A stretch of 6,275 bases of DNA from an uncultured Collinsella sp. (GCA_900545905.1 URBA01000090.1:1-6275); one strand, 5' to 3'. Shown: positions 1 to 6,274, numbered from the stretch's first letter. Made by a program: numbers and translations. Notes: generated by a model from the letters alone, not told the origin.

Positions 1-19
1 GCGCCGACTTGTCGCGCCC

Positions 20-1297
20 TTACATCACGGCGCGCAGCTCAAACCGGTCGCCGTTGATGCGAAACTGGCAGTTGCCGTTCATGCGTTCGACGGCAAGCTT
101 AATGCTCTTGGTTCCAAAGCCGTGTCCGGTGTACCCGGCTACGGGCATGCCGTCGACCATGCGCGGCGGGCGCCCAAACGTGTTGGAGACCAAAAGGAGC
201 AGTTGCCCGTCCTCGCAACGCAGGTCCAGATCGACAAATCGCTTGCCCTGGGGAGCGGCGCTTGCGGCGACGATGGCGTTGTCCAGGGCGTTTGAGAGCA
301 CGCTAAACAGATCGACGTCGGCTACATGGACGCTCTCGGGCACGGCAGCGCGCAAATCGGCGGTGATGCCGTTTCGGTTGATATCGGAGCTAAATGACGA
401 AAGTACGATATTGACCGTGTCGTTGGCGCAGTAGCGGCGCACGGCGGTGCGGTCGTTCGTCTCGCAGAGCTCGTCGATGCGCTCGAGTGCCTCGTCGATG
501 CGGCCCTCCTCGATCAAAGCCGCAAGGCCGCGCAGGAAGTGCCGCATGTCATGGCGGAGGACCGAAAGCTCACGTCCAGATTGGCGCCAGGCCTCGAGTT
601 CCTTGATGGCCGCGCTGTCGCGGGTCGCAAGCATCCAGCGCTCGCGCTCGGCGGTTTCCTTTGCCTCGTATTCGCGCAGATACACAGCAAGAAACATAAG
701 GTAGAACGCGCAAAGCGCAAACGCCAAAAACTCAACCGTCACCACGGAGCCCGAGTGGAAGAGCGTGGTGTAGACGTTGGTGGCGTAGTCAAAGATGTAA
801 TAGACGAGCGGCAGGATGAGCAGAATCTCGAGCTCGGTGGGGGTTTTGACCGCCAAGCGCGGACCGATCTCGCTTGCCCAATGCAGCAGGATCGCAAAGA
901 CGACGGCCGTGGTGATAATGCGTGCCACGTAGTACGCGATTTGCGAGTCGGTGGCGGTGAGCGCGGCGATGCCCATCCAGTTGCTGAACTGGCAGCTCAG
1001 ATAAGCACTGGTGACGCCCAGCATAACGAGCAGCGGGCTCAGGCGATAGCGTGCGCACAGATAGATGACGAGCGGCAGATGCACGACGAGTGGATATACC
1101 TGACGGGCGAAAAGCTCGCCGCCGACGGCATTGGCGAGGCCGAATGCGCATCCGGTTGCGGCGCCGACCATCACCAGCTCAAGCACGTGACGCCGGTTGA
1201 TCTCGATACCGCAGAGCGCCGCCGAGGCAAAAACGCCAAAAAGTAGGGTTGTTGCGTGGTGAATTGCCCAAAGCATCATCTCGGTCGTGGGGAGCAT
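20..1297 (-). CDS. Membrane sensor histidine kinase, GHKL (HPK10/AgrC-like) family
   Basis: Predicted 425-residue sensor kinase that would sense an external or membrane signal and phosphorylate the adjacent LytTR regulator. The first ~206 residues are hydrophobic, with about six or seven membrane segments (roughly 9-29, 39-60, 66-83, 86-103, 120-140, 157-178, 186-206). A charged linker (207-243) follows. The kinase part has an HPK10-type H-box, LRHDMRHFLRGL, with H249 as the probable phospho-acceptor. It also has an N-box around SNALDNA (N336, N340) and a glycine box GHGFG (391-395) near the C-terminus. The start at 1297 is chosen because GGGAGG (1303-1308) lies 5 nt upstream and the ATG overlaps the regulator stop as TAATG; the frame stays open upstream, but only inside the regulator gene. 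The ligand is unknown. AgrC-type kinases often sense peptides, but no peptide gene is visible here. Family call is firm; function is inferred. Confidence 0.9.
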   Translation of the reverse strand: MLPTTEMMLWAIHHATTLLFGVFASAALCGIEINRRHVLELVMVGAATGCAFGLANAVGGELFARQVYPLVVHLPLVIYLCARYRLSPLLVMLGVTSAYLSCQFSNWMGIAALTATDSQIAYYVARIITTAVVFAILLHWASEIGPRLAVKTPTELEILLILPLVYYIFDYATNVYTTLFHSGSVVTVEFLAFALCAFYLMFLAVYLREYEAKETAERERWMLATRDSAAIKELEAWRQSGRELSVLRHDMRHFLRGLAALIEEGRIDEALERIDELCETNDRTAVRRYCANDTVNIVLSSFSSDINRNGITADLRAAVPESVHVADVDLFSVLSNALDNAIVAASAAPQGKRFVDLDLRCEDGQLLLLVSNTFGRPPRMVDGMPVAGYTGHGFGTKSIKLAVERMNGNCQFRINGDRFELRAVM

Positions 1298-1308
1298 TAG
1301 CGCCTCCC
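1297..1308 (-). promoter_or_regulatory. Ribosome binding site and TAATG overlap that set the kinase start
   Basis: On the minus strand GGGAGG (1308-1303) lies 5 nt before the ATG at 1297, inside the last codons of the regulator gene. The regulator stop TAA (1299-1297) shares its final A with this ATG. This supports translational coupling of the two partners at a near-fixed ratio. Confidence 0.8.
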
Positions 1309-2019
1309 GCCCTCGAACCGTGCCGCAAAGTAGGCATCCTGGAAACCCTGCTTGCAGCTGCGCGCCAGCGGGATGCAAGCGCCCGAGCGCATGACGATAT
1401 CCGTACGGTTGAAGTGGTCGATATTGCGCAGGTTGACCTGGTAGCTACGGTGACATTTAAAGAAGCTTGCGTTTTTGGCCAGCTGGTCCTCGATGTTGCG
1501 GAACGGCTCGAGCGCCTCGATGTCGCGCCCGTCGCGCAGGTGGAATACCACGTGCTTGTTGCGGGCCTCGGCATATTCGATATCGGACAGGCGCAGGGCA
1601 TGGTAGCCAAAGGACGTTTTGGTTACGAGCTCGTCGGTCACGGCGGGTCGCATGCTCGAAAGCTCGTCGAGCAGTTGCGCCAGGCGTTCGTACGTTACGG
1701 GCTTGAGCAGGTAGTCGAAGGCGCGGACCTCATAGGACTCCAGCGCGAACTCGGGCGATGAGGTGAGGAACACCAGACGCACAGCGGTATCGGATTGGCG
1801 CAACTCCCGCGCGGTGTCCATGCCGTTGACGAGCGGCATGATCATGTCGAGCAGAATGATGTCGGCGCGCGATGCAGCATGGCGGGCCAGCAGGTCCTCG
1901 CCGCGCGTGACGAGCGCAACGTCGACTGCCGTGCCCGTCTCGGTCGACCAGCGGTCGATCATCCGGTGCAGTCTATCTAGAAAAGCGACGTCGTCGTCGC
2001 AGGCGATAATCTTGAGCAT
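1297..2019 (-). CDS. LytTR-family DNA-binding response regulator
   Basis: Predicted 240-residue cytoplasmic response regulator, the likely phosphorylation partner of the kinase that follows it. The receiver domain (about 2-120) has the acidic pocket D8-D10, the phospho-acceptor D58 in ILLDMIMP, the switch residue T86 and the conserved K106 in LLKPV. The LytTR DNA-binding domain (about 131-232) carries the family signature FFKCHRSYQVNLRNID (186-201). Length fits the AgrA/LytR/VirR group. The start at 2019 is preceded by AAGGGGG (2025-2031) with 5 nt spacing and leads straight into the receiver strand MLKIIACDDD; an in-frame extension to 2115 adds 32 residues without domain character. The gene comes first in the operon and its stop overlaps the kinase start. 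Its targets cannot be read from this window, and I find no convincing pair of LytTR direct-repeat sites in the intergenic region. Confidence 0.93.
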   Translation of the reverse strand: MLKIIACDDDVAFLDRLHRMIDRWSTETGTAVDVALVTRGEDLLARHAASRADIILLDMIMPLVNGMDTARELRQSDTAVRLVFLTSSPEFALESYEVRAFDYLLKPVTYERLAQLLDELSSMRPAVTDELVTKTSFGYHALRLSDIEYAEARNKHVVFHLRDGRDIEALEPFRNIEDQLAKNASFFKCHRSYQVNLRNIDHFNRTDIVMRSGACIPLARSCKQGFQDAYFAARFEGGRR

Positions 2020-2223
2020 TCGAGCCCCCTTAGTAGTTCGATTTTGCCACATTGGGTGCGCGCCGCCCGCGGAGGCGTGTCCCATTTGCGCCCCAAGGCG
2101 TGCAACTCGCGCCAAGCGGTATTGCGGTGGCGAAAGATGCCTCCTGCGCTATCGAGAGCTCGGCTATCCTCAGCTTGCCAGTTCGAAAATGGACCTGCCG
2201 CATGATTGAATCTTTATTTCAAC
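2020..2223. other. Intergenic region beside the response regulator, no feature identified
   Basis: About 200 bases upstream of the LytTR regulator gene hold no supportable gene. The only clear signal is the regulator's ribosome binding site AAGGGGG (2025-2031). I looked on the minus strand for -35/-10 pairs and found none good enough to call, although the promoter of the two-component operon must lie here or overlap the nad operator. Short imperfect inverted repeats occur, for example around 2085-2105, but are what G+C-rich sequence gives by chance. Confidence 0.5.
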
Positions 2224-2226
2224 TTT

Positions 2227-2270
2227 ACACCTAGGTTTACAGCTGTCTTGTCAGTTGTAAACCTAGGTGT
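2227..2270. promoter_or_regulatory. Hyphenated palindrome, probable NiaR operator of the nad operon
   Basis: Two 19-nt arms, ACACCTAGGTTTACAGCTG (2227-2245) and its inverted copy (2252-2270), differ at one position and are separated by 6 nt (TCTTGT). Each arm contains the perfect 8-bp palindrome ACCTAGGT, with centres 32 bp apart, close to three helical turns. That geometry suits two repressor dimers on the same face of the DNA. The downstream arm fills the spacer of the predicted nadA promoter, a classic position for repression. Because niaR closes the same operon and NiaR regulators are known to control de novo NAD genes, NiaR is the best candidate ligand. The palindrome is seen; the identity of the protein is inferred. 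Confidence 0.75.
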
Positions 2271-2276
2271 CATACT
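2248..2276 (+). promoter_or_regulatory. Predicted promoter of the nadABC-niaR operon
   Basis: A -35 hexamer TTGTCA (2248-2253, five of six matches to TTGACA) is followed after exactly 17 bp by CATACT (2271-2276, four of six matches to TATAAT). A TG at 2268-2269 makes it an extended -10. Transcription would begin near 2283, giving a leader of about 29 nt, too short for a riboswitch. The downstream arm of the palindrome covers the whole spacer, so a bound repressor would block polymerase. Confidence 0.6.
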
Positions 2277-2311
2277 AAAGCCCCAAGATTCGCCAAAAGA
2301 GAGGGGCCTTG

Positions 2312-3337
2312 ATGGCACAGAGCGCGAACATGGATGCGTCGGAGCTTGCACGCGATATCGCGGCCGGCCTAGCATCGGCAACGACGGCAACGGAGCGCGC
2401 GGCACTGGTGCCCGCAGAGCTCGTCGAGGCCATTCAGCAACTAAAAACCCAACGTGACGCGGTGATCCTGGCGCACTATTACGTGGCGCCCGAGGTCCAA
2501 GCCGTTGCCGATTACGTCGGCGATAGCTTCTACCTGGCAAAGCTCGCCAAAAGCCTGCCGCAGCAGACCATCGTGTTGTGCGGCGTGGAGTTTATGGGCG
2601 AGAGCGCCAAGCTGCTCAATCCCACTAAGACCGTGCTGCTGCCCGAGCCGGGCGCGGACTGTCCCATGGCGCACATGGTCAAGCGCGAGACGGTCGACGC
2701 GGCGCGCGCCGAGTACGGCGACGACCTGGCCGTGGTCTGCTACGTCAACTCCACGGTCGAGATCAAGAGCTGGAGCGACGTGTGCGTCACCAGCTCCAAC
2801 GCCGTCAAGATCGTGTCCGAGCTGCCGCAGCAGCATATCCTGTTCATTCCCGACCAAAACCTGGGCCGCTTCGTAGCCGAGCAGGTGCCGCAAAAGCACG
2901 TCATCCTCAACAACGGCTACTGCCCGCGCCATCACATCATCACCGTCGAGCAGATCGTCGACGCGACGGAGGCCCACCCCGACGCGCTCGTGCTGGCGCA
3001 CCCCGAGTGCAAGGCCGACGTCCTGGCCGAGGCCGACTACATCGGCTCCACCGCCGGCATCATCAAGTATGCCGAGGAGTCCGACGCGAGCGAGTTCATT
3101 ATCGTGACGGTTCGCGGCGTGCTCTACGAGCTCGAGCGCCGCTGCCAGGGCACCGGCAAGAAGTTCTACTTCCCCGCGGTGCAGCCCACCTGCGTCAACA
3201 TGGACCTCATCACGCTCGAAAAGCTCGTGCGCTGCCTGGAGACGGGCGAGGGCGAGGTGCAGATCGGCGTCTCGGACGAGGCGGCAGACCAGGCCAAGCT
3301 CACGCTCGACCGCATGCTCGAGTACGCAGCACGCTAG
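2312..3337 (+). CDS. nadA: Quinolinate synthase A (NadA)
   Basis: Cytoplasmic [4Fe-4S] enzyme of 341 residues that condenses iminoaspartate from NadB with dihydroxyacetone phosphate to give quinolinate. The three cysteines expected to ligate the cluster are C90 (VLCGVEFMGESAK), C204 (NNGYCPRHH) and C294 (PTCVNM). Other family motifs are LAHYY (53-57), DS (71-72), YVNS (144-147), HPEC (230-233) and GSTAGI (245-250). Conserved sequence starts near residue 33; the first ~32 residues are an Ala-rich extension relative to the shortest NadA proteins. The ATG at 2312 is preferred over the adjacent TTG at 2309 because AGAGAGGGG (2298-2306) then has 5 nt spacing. It is the first gene of the operon, about 29 nt behind the predicted transcription start. 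The cluster is expected to be oxygen-sensitive, which fits an anaerobe. Confidence 0.97.
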   Translation: MAQSANMDASELARDIAAGLASATTATERAALVPAELVEAIQQLKTQRDAVILAHYYVAPEVQAVADYVGDSFYLAKLAKSLPQQTIVLCGVEFMGESAKLLNPTKTVLLPEPGADCPMAHMVKRETVDAARAEYGDDLAVVCYVNSTVEIKSWSDVCVTSSNAVKIVSELPQQHILFIPDQNLGRFVAEQVPQKHVILNNGYCPRHHIITVEQIVDATEAHPDALVLAHPECKADVLAEADYIGSTAGIIKYAEESDASEFIIVTVRGVLYELERRCQGTGKKFYFPAVQPTCVNMDLITLEKLVRCLETGEGEVQIGVSDEAADQAKLTLDRMLEYAAR

Positions 3338-3340
3338 AAC

Positions 3341-3375
3341 AATGTGGCATGAGGGACGGTTCCTTATGTCACATT
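3341..3375 (+). repeat. 35-nt REP-like palindrome in the nadA-nadB gap
   Basis: The arms AATGTGGCATGAGGGA (3341-3356) and TTCCTTATGTCACATT (3360-3375) flank a CGG loop. Thirteen of 16 positions pair as Watson-Crick, and the other three are all G in the left arm opposite T in the right, so the plus-strand RNA folds into an unbroken 16-bp stem with three G-U pairs. No T-run follows, so it is not an ordinary terminator. The core GGGACGGTTCC and the TGTCACATT end resemble, from memory, short dispersed palindromes linked to REP/RAYT-type elements in gut bacteria. Copy number in this genome cannot be seen from one window. It starts 3 nt after the nadA stop and ends just before the nadB ribosome binding site. 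Confidence 0.7.
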
Positions 3376-3376
3376 C

Positions 3377-3395
3377 AAGGGAGAGGATTCCTGTG
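3377..3395 (+). promoter_or_regulatory. Ribosome binding site that favours the GTG start of nadB
   Basis: AAGGGAGAGG (3377-3386) is a strong Shine-Dalgarno sequence 6 nt before GTG at 3393. The in-frame ATG codons upstream, at 3342 and 3366, both lie within the palindrome at 3341-3375 and would sit in its stem. ATG 3342 has no ribosome binding site; ATG 3366 has only GAGGGA inside the opposite arm. Confidence 0.65.
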
Positions 3396-4769
3396 GAAAC
3401 CAAGCAATACCCCGACATGGAGTGCGACGTTGTCATTGCCGGTTGCGGCGTGGCGGGCCTGTACGCGGCCCTCAATCTGCCGACGAGCACGCGCGTGATC
3501 ATGCTCTCCAAGGGCACTGTCGACGAGTGCGACTCGATGCTTGCGCAGGGCGGTATCTGCGTGCTGCCCGAAGGCTCGGATTACGATGCCTTCTTTGAGG
3601 ACACCATGCACGCCGGCCACTACGAGAACCGCCGCGAGAGCGTCGACATCATGATTCGCTCGAGCCGCTCGGTCATCAACGACTTGCTAGCGATGGGCGT
3701 GGATTTTGAGCGCAAGGCCGACGGCAGCCTCGACTTTACCCGCGAGGGCGCGCACAGCCGTCCGCGTATTGCCTTCCATGCCGACATTACGGGCAAGGAG
3801 ATCACGACCAAGCTGCTCCAGGCCGTTCGCAAACTGGATAACGTGCAGATTTTGGAGCACGTGGCCATGACCGACATCCTGACGAGCGAGCGTGACGGCG
3901 CCACGGTGTGTGCCGGTGTCGTCGCCGTTCCCGTGGACGAGGACAACTCGGTTCGTCCCGCCGACGAGCTGGTAAATGCCGCCGAGGGCGCGCATGCCGG
4001 CGAGCCGTTTAAGATCCATGCCCGCCACACGCTGTGGGCGACGGGCGGCATCGGCGGCGTATACGACCACTCGACCAACTATCCGCAGCTCACGGGCGAT
4101 GCCTGCTACATCGCTCAGGAGCATGGCATTAAGATGGAGCACCTGGACTACGTGCAGATCCACCCCACGGGACTGTTCTCGCCGCAGCCAGGCCGCACCT
4201 TCCTGATCAGCGAGAGCTGCCGCGGCGAGGGCGCGATTCTGCTCAACGCCGCCGGTGAGCGCTTTACCGACGAGCTTCAGCCGCGCGATGTGGTCGCTGC
4301 CGCTATTCGCGAGCAGATGAAGCAGGACGGTACTGAGCACGAGTGGCTGAGCTTTGCCCCCGTCGAGCGCGATGTAGTGACCGGGCACTTTGCCAACATT
4401 CGCGCACGCTGCTTGGAGGACGGCCGCGACATCTTGGACGAGCCCATCCCCGTTACGCCTACGCAGCACTACTTTATGGGCGGCGTGTGGGTCGACAAGG
4501 ACGGCCGCACCTCGATGCCCGAGCTCTACGCAGCCGGTGAGACGGCCTGCAACGGCGTTCACGGCAAGAACCGCCTTGCATCAAACAGCCTGCTCGAGGC
4601 GCTGGTCTGGGGTCGTCGCGCCGCGTGGTGCATGCGCACCGGCGAGTCGCTTGCCGTGGAGCAGGCGGGCGAGCCCGCGCTCGACGGGCGTCATCGCGCC
4701 CTGAGCGCCGACTCCCTGGCAATCGATGATTTGGCCCGTGCCGCCGGCACGCAGGCCGCAGAGGAGTAG
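3393..4769 (+). CDS. nadB: L-aspartate oxidase (NadB), short form
   Basis: FAD enzyme of 458 residues that oxidises L-aspartate to iminoaspartate, the first step of de novo NAD synthesis; related NadB proteins can reduce fumarate instead of oxygen, likely relevant in an anaerobe. The dinucleotide-binding motif GCGVAGLYAAL is at 17-27 and the flavin motif SMLAQGG at 48-54. Residues matching the catalytic set of the E. coli enzyme are present: E118 in REGAHS, H257 in HPTG, R298 in PRDVV, H359 in QHYFMGG and R394 in GKNRLASNSLLEAL. The protein ends about 50 residues after that last motif, so most of the C-terminal helical domain of ~540-residue NadB proteins is absent. No frameshift or remnant is seen: the nadC ribosome binding site overlaps the nadB end. 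The GTG start is my choice; ATG 3366 would give 467 residues. A fumarate reductase/succinate dehydrogenase flavoprotein is excluded by operon context. Confidence 0.94.
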   Translation: METKQYPDMECDVVIAGCGVAGLYAALNLPTSTRVIMLSKGTVDECDSMLAQGGICVLPEGSDYDAFFEDTMHAGHYENRRESVDIMIRSSRSVINDLLAMGVDFERKADGSLDFTREGAHSRPRIAFHADITGKEITTKLLQAVRKLDNVQILEHVAMTDILTSERDGATVCAGVVAVPVDEDNSVRPADELVNAAEGAHAGEPFKIHARHTLWATGGIGGVYDHSTNYPQLTGDACYIAQEHGIKMEHLDYVQIHPTGLFSPQPGRTFLISESCRGEGAILLNAAGERFTDELQPRDVVAAAIREQMKQDGTEHEWLSFAPVERDVVTGHFANIRARCLEDGRDILDEPIPVTPTQHYFMGGVWVDKDGRTSMPELYAAGETACNGVHGKNRLASNSLLEALVWGRRAAWCMRTGESLAVEQAGEPALDGRHRALSADSLAIDDLARAAGTQAAEE

Positions 4770-4772
4770 ACC

Positions 4773-5633
4773 ATGAATCCCATTACCATGAAGCTTGTCG
4801 TCGATGATCTGATTCTGCAGGCGCTGCGCGAGGACATTACCTTTGAGGACGTGAGCACGGCGAGCGTGTGCCCCACGGCGCGCCCCGCCACGGTGGAGCT
4901 CATCGCCAAGGCCGATGGCATCATCGCGGGCTTGGATGTGTTCGCCCGCACCTTTGAGCTGCTGGATTCGCAGAGCTCCGTGTTGTTTGATGTCGCGGAT
5001 GGCGACGAGGTGCACGCCGGCGATCACGTGGGCCAGGTTCGCGGCGACGCGCGCGTGCTGCTTTCGGGCGAGCGCGTGGCGCTCAACTACCTGCAGCGCA
5101 TGAGCGGTATCGCCACCTATACGCACAGGATGGCCTCGGCGCTCGAGGGCACCAAGACGGTGCTCGTCGACACGCGCAAGACCACGCCGGGCATGCGCGT
5201 CTTCGAGAAGGCCGCGGTCGAGATCGGCGGCGGCAGCAACCACCGTTATAACCTGTCGACGGCTGTCATGCTCAAGGACAACCACATCGACGCCGCCGGT
5301 GGCGTGGCGCGCGCGATTGAGATGGCGCGCGCCCACGCGTCGTTTACCACGACGGTCGAGATTGAGTGCGAGAACCTGGATATGGTGCGCGAGGCCGTGG
5401 AGGCCGGTGCCGACATTATCATGTTCGACAACATGACCCATGACGACATGGCCGCCGCCATCGAGCTTATCGCCGGTCGCGCCAAGACCGAGTGCTCGGG
5501 CAATGTGGACGCCGACAACATTCGCGCCCTGGCTGATCTGGGCGTCGACTACATTAGCTCGGGCGCCCTGACGCACTCCGCGCCGATCCTCGACCTCTCG
5601 CTTAAGCACCTGCGTCTGCTGGACGGTAAATAA
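4773..5633 (+). CDS. nadC: Nicotinate-nucleotide pyrophosphorylase, carboxylating (NadC)
   Basis: Quinolinate phosphoribosyltransferase of 286 residues, a normal length. It joins quinolinate and PRPP, with loss of CO2, to give nicotinate mononucleotide. The N-terminal open-faced sandwich domain (about 8-115) ends in SGERVALNYLQRMSGIAT, with E100, R101 and N105. The barrel domain carries DTRKTTPG (133-140, R135 and K136), GGGSNHRYNLS (H157, R158), LKDNH (K168), VEIECE (195-200), MFDN (D219), SGNV (242-245) and ISSGALTHSAPILDLSL (261-277). These are the expected substrate and PRPP contacts. GAGGAG (4761-4766), inside the last codons of nadB, sits 6 nt before the ATG, and the gap to nadB is 3 nt, so the two are probably translationally linked. 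Nothing is unusual in it. Confidence 0.97.
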   Translation: MNPITMKLVVDDLILQALREDITFEDVSTASVCPTARPATVELIAKADGIIAGLDVFARTFELLDSQSSVLFDVADGDEVHAGDHVGQVRGDARVLLSGERVALNYLQRMSGIATYTHRMASALEGTKTVLVDTRKTTPGMRVFEKAAVEIGGGSNHRYNLSTAVMLKDNHIDAAGGVARAIEMARAHASFTTTVEIECENLDMVREAVEAGADIIMFDNMTHDDMAAAIELIAGRAKTECSGNVDADNIRALADLGVDYISSGALTHSAPILDLSLKHLRLLDGK

Positions 5634-6178
5634 TGAACGCCCGCGAGCGTCGCCGTGCCATCATGGCCGTGCTCGAGGGAGCCAAGGGGCCCGTATCGGG
5701 CAGCGCGCTTGCCCGCGAGGTGGGTGTGAGCCGTCAGGTCGTGGTGCAGGACATCGCCCTGCTGCGCGCCGATGGGCACGATATCGTGGCGACCAACCGC
5801 GGCTACGTGCTGCAGGAGGCCCCCAGCAGCCCCGCTGTGCCCACGCGCTTGGTCAAGGTTCGCCACGGCGTGGAGCAGGCAGGCGATGAGCTTACGAGTA
5901 TCGTCGACGCCGGTGGTGCCGTGCTCAACGTGATCGTCAATCACCGCGTGTACGGTAAGATCACGGCCGACCTGGACATCCGCAACCGTCGCGATGTTGA
6001 GCGCTATCTGCGCGATATCGAGAGTGGCAAGAGCTTTCCGCTGCTAACGGTGACCAGCGGCTATCACTTCCATCGCATTGCGGCGGAGGACGAGCAGACC
6101 CTCGACGAGATCGAGGCCATGCTCAAGGAAAAGGGCTATCTGGCAGATCTGATGCCCTACGAAGATGACCTGTCCTAG
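5633..6178 (+). CDS. niaR: NiaR-family niacin-responsive transcriptional repressor (HTH + 3H domain)
   Basis: Predicted 181-residue DNA-binding repressor of NAD synthesis and niacin uptake genes, for which nicotinic acid acts as co-repressor in the characterised Bacillus protein (YrxA). The N-terminal winged helix-turn-helix (about 5-60) includes SGSALAREVGVSRQVVVQDIALLR. The C-terminal 3H domain (about 72-175) keeps the namesake histidines in VRHGVEQAGDEL (H78), VNHRVYG (H104) and GYHFHRI (H145, H147). H78, E86, H145 and H147 match in spacing the metal ligands reported for the Thermotoga protein TM1602. Length is close to that of TM1602 and YrxA. The ATG overlaps the nadC stop as TAATG, with only a weak GGACGG (5621-5626) upstream, so translation probably depends on coupling. 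Its place at the end of the operon implies autoregulation through the palindrome at 2227-2270. No niacin transporter gene is in the window. Confidence 0.95.
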   Translation: MNARERRRAIMAVLEGAKGPVSGSALAREVGVSRQVVVQDIALLRADGHDIVATNRGYVLQEAPSSPAVPTRLVKVRHGVEQAGDELTSIVDAGGAVLNVIVNHRVYGKITADLDIRNRRDVERYLRDIESGKSFPLLTVTSGYHFHRIAAEDEQTLDEIEAMLKEKGYLADLMPYEDDLS

Positions 6179-6191
6179 TAACGACGAATGC

Positions 6192-6231
6192 AAAAGGAGG
6201 CCTCCGCGGCGATGCGGAGGCCTCCTTTTTT
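6192..6231 (+). terminator. Rho-independent terminator of the nad operon
   Basis: A perfect 16-bp stem (AAAAGGAGGCCTCCGC, 6192-6207, with its complement 6214-6229) encloses the 6-nt loop GGCGAT and runs into six T residues (6226-6231). It begins 14 nt after the niaR stop. The four A residues on the left give a short T-run on the other strand, so it may also stop transcription arriving from the right. Confidence 0.95.
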
Positions 6232-6246
6232 GTGCACGGTGTACTT

Positions 6247-6274
6247 TTGAGTGTGCAAGTGGGGGAGTTATTAC
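6247..6274 (+). promoter_or_regulatory. Weak promoter-like sequence after the terminator
   Basis: TTGAGT (6247-6252) and TATTAC (6269-6274), each with four of six consensus matches, are 16 bp apart in the short A+T-richer tail of the window. They could begin the next transcription unit, but the window ends here and no gene start is visible. A chance match is quite possible. Confidence 0.2.

Noticed and set aside
1..19. Hairpin-like GAC-TT-GTC sequence after the kinase stop
   Set aside because: The loop is too small and the stem has a bulge; the sequence is cut by the window edge, so a terminator cannot be judged.
539..1246. Plus-strand open frame (235 codons) within the kinase gene
   Set aside because: It is antisense to the kinase's membrane and linker region, its translation is charged and domain-free, and it has no operon context.
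1298..1378. In-frame N-terminal extension of the sensor kinase
   Set aside because: It would overlap the LytTR domain coding region by 27 codons, while the ATG at 1297 has GGGAGG at ideal spacing and the TAATG overlap.
2045..2053. TGCCACATT matches nine bases of the left arm of the 3341-3375 repeat, inverted
   Set aside because: The match stops after nine bases and no partner arm follows, so chance is the simplest explanation.
2020..2115. In-frame N-terminal extension of the response regulator
   Set aside because: The receiver domain begins exactly at the ATG at 2019, which has a strong ribosome binding site; the 32 upstream residues have no domain character.
2178..2260. Possible LytTR binding sites (CCAGTTCGA near 2179, TCAGTTGTA near 2251)
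   Set aside because: Neither fits the LytTR direct-repeat consensus fully, and they are far more than the usual 12-13 bp apart; the second belongs to the palindrome arm.
2277..2311. Riboswitch or attenuator in the nadA leader
   Set aside because: The leader predicted from the promoter is only about 29 nt, with no room for an aptamer.
2441..3517. Long open frame (358 codons) antisense to nadA
   Set aside because: It is the mirror of strong G+C third-position bias in nadA. Its translation is low-complexity, rich in D, V, L, A and H, and shows no domain; nadA carries all the family motifs.
4581..5609. Long open frame (342 codons) antisense to nadC and the end of nadB
   Set aside because: Same composition artefact; it has no recognisable motif and overlaps two certain genes completely.
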